From Haloferax denitrificans ATCC 35960 (GTDB lineage: Archaea; Halobacteriota; Halobacteria; Halobacteriales; Haloferacaceae), in NCBI RefSeq assembly GCF_000337795.1, contig NZ_AOLP01000004.1, positions 1-64,000 on the forward strand: DNA of 64,000 nucleotides, written 5' to 3'. Both the position numbers and the translations under genes were made by a program. Of this stretch, positions 43,802 through 51,818 are shown in pieces (position 1 is the stretch's first letter; each line of letters opens with the position of its first letter). The notes below the pieces were generated by a model. It searched no databases, was not told where the DNA came from, and saw nothing but the letters and a program-made list of their open reading frames with translations.

Positions 43802-44666
43802 CCTCGCCTCGCGGGCCCGCTCGGCGCTCGGCGAGTCGACGGTGACGTTCGACTGCTGTGACACGGCGTTTCTGGTCCGCGCGGCGGGTCGGAACGCGTC
43901 CGCGGCGACCCGCCGCGCCCGCGACACCGCCCTCGACCTCGAACGCGTGCTCGACGCCTTCGACTCCCGGAGCGCCGTCTCCCGGCTCAACCGGACCGGC
44001 AGAATCGACGACGCGACCGTCGCGGCGGTCGTCCGTCGCGGCCTCGAATACCGCGAGCGAACCGACGGCGCGTTCGATATCGGTGCCGGCGCGACCGAGG
44101 CCCGAGTCAAGGAGTACATCTCCGGCGACTCCGACGCCCGCCCCCGCGGTGCCGACCCCACCCAATCGGCGCGGGTCGCCGTCGACGGGACGACCGTCGA
44201 GACCGACGGGCGACTCGACCTCAACGGGCTCGCTAAGGGGTTCATTGTGGACCGGGCCGCCGCGGAACTCGACGGCTTCGCCCGGACCGGCTTCGTCGAC
44301 GGCGGCGGCGACATCAGCTCCCCGACCGGCCCCGTCGCCGTCGAGAGCCCGTTCGGCGGCGACCGCCCGCTCCGCGTCCTCGACACCTCGTGGAACGTCG
44401 CGACCTCGTCGGGACACCGGCGAGGCCGCGGCGGCGTCGACCACATCTACGACCCGCGGGGAGGGCGCGTCGGGGCGCGACACGACCTCGTCACGGTCGT
44501 CGCCCGGCGCGACTGCACCGAGGCCGACGCGCTGGCGACGACGCTCGGGGCCCTGCCGCTCGCGGACGCGCTCTCCCTCGCCGAGGACTGGCCGGGGCTC
44601 GAAGCGTTCGTCGTCCACGACGGCGTGTTCAACGCGACGACGGGGTTCGAAGACCATGTCGCGTAG
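43791..44666 (+). CDS. apbE: FAD:protein FMN transferase (ApbE-like)
   Basis: 291 aa. ApbE motifs in order are 'VLDAFDSRSAVSRLN', 'FDIGAGATEA', 'DLNGLAKGFIVDRAAAEL', 'FVDGGGDI' and, later, 'DALATTLGALPLADALS'. ApbE proteins attach FMN covalently to Thr or Ser in target proteins such as flavodoxin-like or RNF subunits. It is unusually cytoplasmic in appearance (no signal). No FMN-attachment target (S/T-G-A/S-T-type motif) is visible in its neighbours. Confidence 0.93.
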   Translation: MTTDLASRARSALGESTVTFDCCDTAFLVRAAGRNASAATRRARDTALDLERVLDAFDSRSAVSRLNRTGRIDDATVAAVVRRGLEYRERTDGAFDIGAGATEARVKEYISGDSDARPRGADPTQSARVAVDGTTVETDGRLDLNGLAKGFIVDRAAAELDGFARTGFVDGGGDISSPTGPVAVESPFGGDRPLRVLDTSWNVATSSGHRRGRGGVDHIYDPRGGRVGARHDLVTVVARRDCTEADALATTLGALPLADALSLAEDWPGLEAFVVHDGVFNATTGFEDHVA

Positions 44667-44946
44667 GGAGCGGACGAACCGCCTCGTCGCGCTCGCGGCG
44701 GTGTTCGTCCTCGTCGCGTCGATGGCGGCGGTCTGGGCCGTCGCCGACGCCCGCGCCGACCTCGAATCGCCGACCGTCGCGGACCACCCGGCCGCCTCGG
44801 TCGGAGAGCGACAGGCCCCCGCGGATTACGACGGCGACGGCCTCGCCGACGACGCCGACGCGTGCCCGACTCGCCCCGAGACGCGGAACGGCTTTCAGGA
44901 CGGTGACGGCTGTCCCGACGCGGTCGCGACGACGAGGGCCTCCTGA
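44656..44946 (+). CDS. Membrane-anchored protein with thrombospondin type-3-like calcium-binding repeats
   Basis: 96 aa. It starts with an anchor helix (about 10-32), and the C-terminus has 'DYDGDGLADDADACPTRPE' followed by 'GFQDGDGCPD', the pattern of TSP3/OmpA-linker calcium-binding loops with two cysteines. It overlaps apbE (11 nt) and the next gene by one base (TGATG). Presumably exported; function unknown. Confidence 0.75.
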   Translation: MSRRERTNRLVALAAVFVLVASMAAVWAVADARADLESPTVADHPAASVGERQAPADYDGDGLADDADACPTRPETRNGFQDGDGCPDAVATTRAS

Positions 44947-45485
44947 TGGCGCTCGTCTGGTATCTCGACCGGGCGCTGGCGCTCGTCTCCTACCCGGCGC
45001 TGTACCTCGCCGTCCTGACCGGCATCCTGTACAACGCGGAGGCGTTCGGCCCGCTCCGGGACGCCGCGAGGCGAATCCACGTCGAGGTGTCCGCGTTCGC
45101 GATGATGCTCGTCCTCGCCCACGGCGTCGTCGGTATCGCGGACGTGTGGAGCGTTGTCGACGGTGCCGCGCCGGTCCCCGACTACGGCCTGCCGTACCTG
45201 CTCGCGGGGTCGGCCGTCGGCGTCGGCGCGCTCGTCGTGCTCGTCGTCGCGGTTCTCGGGTTCCTCGACCCGCGGCGGTTCGCCCGCCCGTGGTCGCCCC
45301 GCGTCGTCCACGCGTTCGCCTACGCCGGCTTCGGCTTCGCGACCCTCCACGCCGCCGCGGTCGGCACCGACCTCGCGGGGTTCGCCGTCCCCGGACTGGT
45401 CGCGCTGGTCGGCTTCCTCGCGTACGTGCTGGCGCTCAGAGCCCTCAGCCACGCGTCGGCGCGAGTGACCGCCCGAGAGTCCTGA
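44946..45485 (+). CDS. Polytopic membrane protein, ferric-reductase/cytochrome b-like
   Basis: 179 aa with about five transmembrane helices. Two pairs of His lie in helix regions, each about 14 residues apart: 'RRIHVEVSAFAMMLVLAHGVVG' and 'PRVVHAFAYAGFGFATLHAAAVG', as needed to hold heme b across the membrane. This is like ferric-reductase-type or cytochrome b561-type proteins, but the sequence is too short to assign firmly. It is the last gene of the ApbE cluster. Confidence 0.75.
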   Translation: MALVWYLDRALALVSYPALYLAVLTGILYNAEAFGPLRDAARRIHVEVSAFAMMLVLAHGVVGIADVWSVVDGAAPVPDYGLPYLLAGSAVGVGALVVLVVAVLGFLDPRRFARPWSPRVVHAFAYAGFGFATLHAAAVGTDLAGFAVPGLVALVGFLAYVLALRALSHASARVTARES

Positions 45486-45524
45486 GTCGGGGCGGACCGG
45501 GTCGGACGGGGTCGAACCTCGCTC

Positions 45525-46040
45525 TCAGTAGGCGTCCCACAACCCGAGCAGTCGGTCGACCACGCCGTCGGTGAAGCTCCGCCGGTGAACCACGTACAGG
45601 TAGCGGACGCGGTCGGGGTCTCGAACCGCGTAGTAGACGCGTTGGCCGTCGCGCCGCCGGCTGACGAGGTCCGCGTCGTCCAGCTTCGACAGGTGCCACG
45701 ATATCGTCGAGGCCGACCGTTCGAGGCGGTCGCTCAGCTCTGACGTTGTGAGCGGGCCGTCGGCGAGGAGGTGCGCGATGATGCGCCGGGAGTACTCTCG
45801 CCGGAGCGCGTTCATCCGGCGCTGGTCCTCGTCGTCGAACTCGCCGGCGGGGTAGTAGCGGGTGAACTTCCCGTCGTCGGAGACGTCCACGAGGCCGGCG
45901 TCCGCGAGCTCCCGAAGGTGGTACTGGAGCGTTCCCTGCGCGACGTCGAGGCGGTCCAACAGCCCGCGGAAGTGGACTCCGGGCCGGTCGGCGACCGCGG
46001 CGTAGATGTCTCGCCGGGAGTCGAGTTCGAACTCGTCCAT
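45525..46040 (-). CDS. Double winged-helix transcription regulator
   Basis: 171 aa with two successive winged helices: residues of about 5-65 ('IYAAVADRPGVHFRGLLDRLDVAQGTLQYHLRELADAG') and about 80-150 ('YSRRIIAHLLADGPLTTSELSDRLERSASTISWHLSKLDDADLV'). The first half looks like an unusual N-terminal HTH, the second ArsR-like. It lies 3 nt downstream of a small membrane protein gene in the same direction. Confidence 0.9.
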   Translation of the reverse strand: MDEFELDSRRDIYAAVADRPGVHFRGLLDRLDVAQGTLQYHLRELADAGLVDVSDDGKFTRYYPAGEFDDEDQRRMNALRREYSRRIIAHLLADGPLTTSELSDRLERSASTISWHLSKLDDADLVSRRRDGQRVYYAVRDPDRVRYLYVVHRRSFTDGVVDRLLGLWDAY

Positions 46041-46043
46041 GCG

Positions 46044-46340
46044 TCAGTCCCGCGAGAGCGCGGCGAAGAAGCCGGCCAGCCCGACGAGGATGAGCGCCGC
46101 CGACCCGTGTTCGAGGAGTTCGACGGTCGCCGCGGTCGCCACCCCCCAGTCGATGAGATGGTATTCGAGGAACACGGCGAGCCCGTACAGCGAGAACATC
46201 GCGTAGGACGCCGAGACGATGGCCATCCGCGTGTCGCGCTCCCGTCGCCACGCGAGCAGACTGAGCACCGCGAGCGTGGTTCCGAGGAGGAAGATTCCGA
46301 GACTCGTCGCCTGCTCGACCTGTTGTGCGAGGGTGGCCAT
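46044..46340 (-). CDS. Small membrane protein paired with a winged-helix regulator
   Basis: 98 aa from the ATG at 46340, three predicted helices ('ATSLGIFLLGTTLAVLSLLAW', 'AIVSASYAMFSLYGLAVFLEY', 'ALILVGLAGFFAALS'). Directly upstream of the winged-helix gene (3 nt gap) on the same strand, as a likely two-gene operon. Perhaps a membrane sensor for the regulator; unproven. Confidence 0.75.
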   Translation of the reverse strand: MATLAQQVEQATSLGIFLLGTTLAVLSLLAWRRERDTRMAIVSASYAMFSLYGLAVFLEYHLIDWGVATAATVELLEHGSAALILVGLAGFFAALSRD

Positions 46341-46669
46341 GATGGGGTGTCCCGCGGGCGACCGCCCGACGGTGTCGGGTCGACGGGCCGTTCGGACAAA
46401 GCCGTTTTCGTACACCAGTCGAATCGTCGTCGCCGTCGTGGGACTCCGCGCTCGCGGGCCGCGCAACGAGACGCTCCACGGACCACTGCTCAGTCCGCGG
46501 ACCACTGCTCAGGCTGGACGCCACGGTTTCGGCGTCATGCCAACTCCCTTCCGGTCCGGCACATTTTCCCCCGAATCGACCGCTTGGAGTGGACGAACGT
46601 CTGCCGAAGGGTCGTGGTACCTCGACCCTCGGAAGGGTTATCCGTCGCCCGACTCTTGATTTGTACGTA
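46341..46669. promoter_or_regulatory. Divergent region with direct repeat and near-palindrome upstream of cspA
   Basis: Contains a 15-nt direct repeat CGGACCACTGCTCAG at 46479-46493 and 46498-46512, and a 22-nt near-palindrome (arms AGGGTCG/CGACCCT around GGTACC, two mismatches) at 46608-46629, about 40 nt before the cspA start. Both are plausible operator sites, the first perhaps for the minus-strand small-membrane-protein/regulator pair and the second for cspA. Confidence 0.5.
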
Positions 46670-46876
46670 ATGGCACACGGCAAAGTTGATTTCTTCAACG
46701 ACACTGGCGGCTACGGTTTCATCTCTACTGACGACGGCGACCTCGACGACGACGAAGACGTGTTCTTCCACATGGAAGACGTCGGCGGCGACGACCTCAC
46801 GGAAGGTACCGAAGTCGAGTTCGACATCGAGTCCTCGCCCAAGGGCCCCCGCGCGGCGAACGTCGTCCGACAGTAA
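46670..46876 (+). CDS. cspA: Cold-shock domain protein (CspA-like)
   Basis: 68 aa. The RNP motifs 'GYGFISTDD' and 'DVFFHMED' identify the cold-shock OB-fold. Haloarchaeal copies are very acidic, as here. It binds single-stranded nucleic acid. The near-palindrome at 46608-46629 lies just upstream and may regulate it. Confidence 0.96.
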   Translation: MAHGKVDFFNDTGGYGFISTDDGDLDDDEDVFFHMEDVGGDDLTEGTEVEFDIESSPKGPRAANVVRQ

Positions 46877-47061
46877 CACCGAGACGCGACTGCTGTTTAT
46901 CGCGGCAGACACCATCTCGACTTTTCAGACAGTTGCCCGCTGAGCCGCGGCGCTCCGTATTCACCGCACGTCTCGGGTCGACGCTTCCGTCCGCAGAGCG
47001 ATATCACGGCTCTCCGCATATCTTCGGGGCCGACGGCGCTCCCCGGCGACCGCGACGCCAC

Positions 47062-47126
47062 CACGAATAATAAAAAACACATTCAAAATAACAGCACTTA
47101 TTATCTCGAACAAACTTTCTATTAAC
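47062..47126 (+). promoter_or_regulatory. AT-rich promoter/operator of the zinc transporter operon
   Basis: A markedly AT-rich 65-nt region with ATAATAA and an inverted TTATTAT about 30 nt apart, directly in front of the znuA start. It is a candidate site for a zinc-responsive repressor. Confidence 0.45.
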
Positions 47127-48167
47127 ATGCGAACGAAGACCCGACGCAGGTTCCTCGCGACAGTCGCCGGAAGCGCCGCCGTCGGCCTCGCGGGTTGTCT
47201 CGGCGGTGACGACTCGTCCGATTCGACCGGCTCGACCGATTCGTCGGCCGACTCGGAAACGACGGCGACGGCTTCCTTTTTCGTCTTCGGCGACGCGGCG
47301 CGCCACGTCGCTGGCGACGCCGCCTCCGTCGACACGCTCGTCCCCATCGGCCAGCACGGCCACGGCTGGGAGCCCGGCCCGGACGTGCAGGGCCGGGTGC
47401 TCGAATCCGACCTGTTCGTCCACGGGATGCCCGGTTTTCAGCCGTGGGCCGACGACATCCGAACCTCGCTCGACGCCGACGGCTCGGGTGTCGCCGAAGT
47501 CGACGCCTCCGCCGACGTGGACCTCCACGAAATCGGCCCCGACGGCCACGTCCACGACGACGAGTCCCACGACGAGACAGAACAGCGCGACGACGAACAC
47601 GCCGAGGAGTCGGAGACGGACGACCACGGCGAACTCGACCCGCACTTCTGGCTGGACCCCACGCGGGTCGCAACCGCGACCGAGACGCTCCGCGACGCGT
47701 TCCAGTCGGTCGATTCCGCGAACGCCGACGCCTACGCCGCGAACGCCGAGTCCTACCGCGAGACGCTCTCGGAGCTCGACGCGGCGTTCGAAGACGGTCT
47801 CGCCGCCCGCGAGCGCGACGTGATTCTCGTCGCCGGCCACGACGCCTACGGCTACCTCGCCGACCGCTACGACCTCGACATCGTCGCGCTCACCGGCCTC
47901 TCGCCCGACGAGGAGCCGTCGCCGCGGGACATCGAGCGGGCGCAGGCGACCATCGAGGAACACGACATCCGACACGTCCTCGCGGACCCGCTTGAGTCCG
48001 ACCGCGCCGCACAGCAACTCGTCGGCGAGACGGACGCCGAGGACGTGTTCCCGCTCACGCCGCTCCCCGGCGTAATGACTGAGTGGGAGGAAAACGACTG
48101 GGGGTACGTAGACATCATGCGCGAGGTGAACCTCCCGTCGCTCCGGACGGCGCTCGGCGCGCAATGA
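47127..48167 (+). CDS. znuA: Zinc ABC transporter substrate-binding lipoprotein (ZnuA-like)
   Basis: 346 aa with a Tat-like signal and lipobox Cys24. The cluster A-I binding-protein pattern is clear: 'PIGQHGHGWEPGPDV' holds the first His ligand, and a central charged loop rich in His, Asp and Glu ('HVHDDESHDETEQRDDEHAEE' in part) precedes 'DPHFWLDPTRVATATETL'. 'LVAGHDAYGYLADRY' carries a later ligand. It captures Zn(II) (possibly Mn) outside the cell. ATGA overlap (48164-48167) with the ATPase gene. Confidence 0.93.
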   Translation: MRTKTRRRFLATVAGSAAVGLAGCLGGDDSSDSTGSTDSSADSETTATASFFVFGDAARHVAGDAASVDTLVPIGQHGHGWEPGPDVQGRVLESDLFVHGMPGFQPWADDIRTSLDADGSGVAEVDASADVDLHEIGPDGHVHDDESHDETEQRDDEHAEESETDDHGELDPHFWLDPTRVATATETLRDAFQSVDSANADAYAANAESYRETLSELDAAFEDGLAARERDVILVAGHDAYGYLADRYDLDIVALTGLSPDEEPSPRDIERAQATIEEHDIRHVLADPLESDRAAQQLVGETDAEDVFPLTPLPGVMTEWEENDWGYVDIMREVNLPSLRTALGAQ

Positions 48168-48973
48168 CGGCCGTCTCGCTCAGCGACGTGGCCTTCTCGT
48201 ACGGCGACGTGCCCGTCGTCGACGGGATTTCGCTCGACGTGCCCGAAGGCGAGTTCCTCGGACTCGTCGGTCCGAACGGCTCGGGAAAGAGCACGCTCCT
48301 GACGCTGATGCTCGGTCTCCAGCGCCCGACGCGCGGCGAGGTGCGACTGTTCGACCGCCCCGCCCACGACTTCGCCGACGGCGAGCGCGTCGCCTACGTC
48401 GCACAGGACGTGACGAGGACCGCCCGCGACATGCCCGTCACCGTCCGCGAGGTCGTCCGGATGGGTCGCTACCCGCGGAACCTGTTCGGCCGCTTTTCGG
48501 CCGCCGACCGCGAGGCGGTCGCCGCGGCGCTCGACCGCGTCGACATCGCGGACCTCGCCGACCGCCGGGTCGGGGCGCTCTCGGGCGGCCAGCGCCAGCG
48601 GGTCTTCGTCGCCCGCGCGCTCGCGGCCGAAGCCGACCTGCTCGCGCTCGACGAGCCGACGGTCGCCCTCGACGCCGAGTCCCGCGAGGCGTTCTACGAC
48701 CTCCTCGGCGAGCTGAACGACGGGGGGATGACGGTCGTCCTCGTCGAACACGACATCGGCGTCGTCACGGCCCGCGCGTCCCGAATCGCCTGTCTCAACA
48801 AGCGGCTGTACTTCCACGGCTCTCCCGACGACTTCGCCGACAGCGACGCGCTCGCCGCGGCCTACGGCGCGAACCAGCGCGTGCTGGACCACGACCACGG
48901 TCACGGCCGTCACCACGGCCGCCGCGAAGAGTCTCGCGGGCACGCCCGCACCGACCCGGAGGACGAGTCGTGA
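48164..48973 (+). CDS. znuC: Zinc ABC transporter ATP-binding protein (ZnuC-like)
   Basis: 269 aa. Walker A 'GPNGSGKST', signature 'LSGGQRQRVFVARAL' and Walker B 'LLALDEPT' in order, plus the H-loop 'VEHDI'. The His-rich C-terminus ('HDHGHGRHHGRREESRGH' in part) is a zinc-binding tail often found in zinc/nickel ABC ATPases. Overlaps the permease gene by GTGA. Confidence 0.95.
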   Translation: MTAVSLSDVAFSYGDVPVVDGISLDVPEGEFLGLVGPNGSGKSTLLTLMLGLQRPTRGEVRLFDRPAHDFADGERVAYVAQDVTRTARDMPVTVREVVRMGRYPRNLFGRFSAADREAVAAALDRVDIADLADRRVGALSGGQRQRVFVARALAAEADLLALDEPTVALDAESREAFYDLLGELNDGGMTVVLVEHDIGVVTARASRIACLNKRLYFHGSPDDFADSDALAAAYGANQRVLDHDHGHGRHHGRREESRGHARTDPEDES

Positions 48974-49956
48974 CCGGCCCCGTCGCGCTCGCGGCAACCG
49001 ACCTCCTCGCGGTCGAGTTCTCCGCGGCCGACTCCCTCGCGCCGCTCCTCGTGACCGACGCGCTCACGGGGGTTTTCGACTGGTTCCTGACGGCGGTCGT
49101 CGGCGGGGCGTTCTCGTGGCTCGCCGGCGTCACCGGCCTCGACTTCCTCGGCTACCCCTACATGCAACGGGCGTACCTCTCGGTGCTCTGTATCGGCGTC
49201 GTCGGCCCGCTCGTCGGGTCGTTCCTCGTCTACCGCGACCTCTCGATGGTCGGCGACACGCTCGCGCACACCGCCTTCGCCGGGGTCGCGCTCGCGCTCT
49301 TTCTCGACGCGACGCTCGGCCTCGCGGTCCCGCCGCTCTTGGGTGCGCTCGTCGTCGCCGTCGTCGCGGCGCTCGTCGTGCAGGCTCTCGTCGAGTACAC
49401 CGACGCCCGGAGCGACGCCGCGCTGGCGATGGTCCTGACCGGGGGCTTCGCCCTCGGGAGCGTGCTCATCTCGCTGACCGGCGGCGGCATCTCGGTCGGC
49501 ATCAACCAGTACCTGTTCGGCTCGCTGGCGACCGTCTCGCGGGCCGACGTGGGGCTCCTCGTCTCGATGGGGCTCGTCGTCGTCGGCTCGGTCGCGGTCG
49601 CCTACCGACCGCTCGTATACGTCACGTTCGACGAGACGGCCGCCCGCGCGTCGCGGCTCCACGTCCGCGCGGTCAACACGCTCCTGTCGGTCCTCACCGC
49701 GTTCGTCGTCGTCAGCGCGATGCGAATCATGGGCGTCATCCTCGTCGCGGCCCTGCTCGTCGTCCCGGTCGTCACCGCCTCGCGGCTCGGCCGGAGCTTC
49801 AAGCAGTCGCTCCTGTACGGCGTCCTCGCGGGCGAACTCGCCGGCGTCGCCGGCGTCACCGTCGCGTATCTCTACGGGCTCGCCGCCGGCGGCTCCATCG
49901 TCCTCGTCGCGCTCGCGGGCTTCGTCGCCGTCGCCGCCGGCCGCCGACTGGCCTGA
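48970..49956 (+). CDS. znuB: Zinc ABC transporter permease (ZnuB-like)
   Basis: 328 aa from GTG, with about nine transmembrane helices; family motifs include 'VGDTLAHTAFAGVALALFL' and 'MRIMGVILVAALLVVPVVTA'. A 33-nt tandem duplication covers the end of the gene (49950-49982, 49983-50015), so its stop codon lies within the first copy. Confidence 0.95.
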   Translation: MTGPVALAATDLLAVEFSAADSLAPLLVTDALTGVFDWFLTAVVGGAFSWLAGVTGLDFLGYPYMQRAYLSVLCIGVVGPLVGSFLVYRDLSMVGDTLAHTAFAGVALALFLDATLGLAVPPLLGALVVAVVAALVVQALVEYTDARSDAALAMVLTGGFALGSVLISLTGGGISVGINQYLFGSLATVSRADVGLLVSMGLVVVGSVAVAYRPLVYVTFDETAARASRLHVRAVNTLLSVLTAFVVVSAMRIMGVILVAALLVVPVVTASRLGRSFKQSLLYGVLAGELAGVAGVTVAYLYGLAAGGSIVLVALAGFVAVAAGRRLA

Positions 49957-50015
49957 ACGCGCCCCGTTTCGGCCCTCCAACCGGCCTGAACGCGCCCCGT
50001 TTCGGCCCTCCCACC
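49950..50015. repeat. 33-nt tandem duplication across the znuB stop codon
   Basis: Two 33-nt copies with one difference, beginning at GGCCTGAACGCG. The first contains the znuB stop; the second is untranslated. It looks like a recent slippage event. Confidence 0.85.
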
Positions 50016-50269
50016 GGACCCCGGCCGCGGCGACACCGGAGTGACGCCGGAGAGCCCCCGCCGCGACCGCCGACCTTGACCGGACAAGTGATTTTAAACT
50101 ACCCGACGATTTTCCGGTTCTATCAGCGAAGGCGGTTTAGTATCCATTCTGCAATATCTTTCCCGTATTTGTTATTTTTGGCCGTTTCGAGGCGCTTTGC
50201 GGCAATCTGAGATTATCCGCATTGATATTGGCCACGAATACTTATCACTTTACTCCCACACCCGTTCGT
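50016..50269. other. Intergenic region, A+T-rich near the transducer gene
   Basis: After the duplication the DNA becomes AT-rich from about 50090 to 50260 (several TTTT/AAAA runs, TATATC-like 'AATATCTTTCC'). It probably holds the terminator of znuB and the promoter of the transducer gene; no conserved operator was seen. Confidence 0.4.
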
Positions 50270-51313
50270 ATGGCAATCGAGCGAAACAAACGGGACCCGA
50301 CGCCCGGTGACGGCGGTACCTCCCGACAGCACGACGCGTATTCCGGTCCCGGTGCCGCCGGCGCGGCGGCCGACGAGGTCCTCGACGACGTGGACGACGT
50401 CGACGACGCGACCGACGAAATCGGCACGGCGGTCGCCGAACTCTCCAACGCCTCCGAGAGCGTCGCCGTCAGCGCACAGGAGATAAGCGACCTCGCGGGC
50501 GACCAGTCGACCAACATGCAGGAGGTCGCCGGCGAGGTGTCGAACCTGAGCGCCAGCGTCGAGCAAATCGCCTCCAGCGCCGACCAGACGAAGGCGATGA
50601 GCGACCAGGCGCGCGACCTCGCCGCCGAGGGCCGAAGCTCCGCCGACAACGCCGCGGACGCGATGGAGACCGTCGACGACGTGACCACCGACGTGTACGA
50701 CGAAATCACCGACCTCCGCGCGAAGGTCGACCAGATAGACAACGTCGTCGAGGTCATCAACGACATCGCCGACCAGACGAACCTGCTCGCGCTCAACGCC
50801 TCCATCGAGGCCGCACGGGCCGGTGAAGCAGGAGCCGGCTTCGCCGTCGTCGCCGACGAGGTCAAGAGCCTCGCCGAGCAGTCCCGCGACAGCGTCTCAG
50901 AAATCGAGGCGGTCGTCGGCGACATCCAGGAGACGACCGAGACGACGGTCGGCAACATCGAGGAGGCCAACGAGGAGGTCAACGACGGCATCTCGGAGGT
51001 CGACGCGGCGGTCTCCGCGCTCCGGAACATCGACGCCGCGGTCGGCGAGGCCGCCGCCGGCGCGGAGGAGGTCGCCCGCGCGACCGACCAGCAGGCCGCG
51101 AGCACCGAGGAGGTGGCGAGCCTCGTCGACGAGACCGCACGGGGCGCGGAGGAGGTCGCCGGCGAAATCGACCAGGTCGCCGCGGCCACCGAAGAGCAGA
51201 CGGCGAACATCTCGGAGGTCGCGCTCCTCGTCGACCACATCGACGACGAGGTGGACGACCTCGAAGACGAACTCGACGCGGCCGAAGACGGGCGCTCAGC
51301 CCGGAGCGCGTAG
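50270..51313 (+). CDS. Soluble methyl-accepting chemotaxis transducer without a recognisable sensor domain
   Basis: 347 aa from the ATG at 50270. No transmembrane segment and no recognised sensor domain; a roughly 40-residue Gly/Ala-rich N-terminus precedes the coiled coil. The signalling tip '[40 protein letters not shown]' (in parts) is the conserved hairpin contacting CheA/CheW. It would be a cytosolic transducer (Htr-like). cheW follows with no gap. Confidence 0.92.
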   Translation: MAIERNKRDPTPGDGGTSRQHDAYSGPGAAGAAADEVLDDVDDVDDATDEIGTAVAELSNASESVAVSAQEISDLAGDQSTNMQEVAGEVSNLSASVEQIASSADQTKAMSDQARDLAAEGRSSADNAADAMETVDDVTTDVYDEITDLRAKVDQIDNVVEVINDIADQTNLLALNASIEAARAGEAGAGFAVVADEVKSLAEQSRDSVSEIEAVVGDIQETTETTVGNIEEANEEVNDGISEVDAAVSALRNIDAAVGEAAAGAEEVARATDQQAASTEEVASLVDETARGAEEVAGEIDQVAAATEEQTANISEVALLVDHIDDEVDDLEDELDAAEDGRSARSA

Positions 51314-51751
51314 ATGTCGCTCACCGACGCGCCCGACGGCGCGGTCGCGGAGCCGACGCAGGTGCTCGAATTCGAACTCGGCGAGGAACGGTACTGCGTC
51401 GTCCTCGACGCCGTCACCGAAATTATCGACCGCACGTCCGCGCGCTCGCTCCCGGACACGCCGCCGCACGTCGTCGGCGCGATGGACTACCGGGGCGCGA
51501 CGACGATGCTCGTCGACACGGCCTCGCTTCTCGGCGTGGGCTCGAACCCCGACGCCTCCCGCGTCGTCGTCTTCGACGCCGCCGACGAGGACGCGACCGT
51601 GTTCGGCTGGCTGGTCGACGAGGTCGACCGCGTGACGGAAGTCGACCCCGAGACCGTCGACGACGCGCCGTTCGGCGACGAGCTCACCCGCGGCGTCGTC
51701 AGGACCGACGACGGCCTCGTCGTCTGGGTCGACCCGCCGGTCGACGCGTAG
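51314..51751 (+). CDS. cheW: Chemotaxis adaptor CheW
   Basis: 145 aa, directly downstream of the transducer gene. CheW SH3-like fold with 'VLEFELGEERYCVVLDAVTEI' near the start, 'MDYRGATTMLVD' and 'VDEVDRVTEVDPETV' in order. It couples transducers to CheA. The pair is located outside any visible che gene cluster. Confidence 0.93.
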   Translation: MSLTDAPDGAVAEPTQVLEFELGEERYCVVLDAVTEIIDRTSARSLPDTPPHVVGAMDYRGATTMLVDTASLLGVGSNPDASRVVVFDAADEDATVFGWLVDEVDRVTEVDPETVDDAPFGDELTRGVVRTDDGLVVWVDPPVDA

Positions 51752-51818
51752 GCCCACCGCCCCGCGGTGGCCCGACCGCTCCGTACTTTCTTGGGCGCTC
51801 CCGCGAACCACTCGGACG

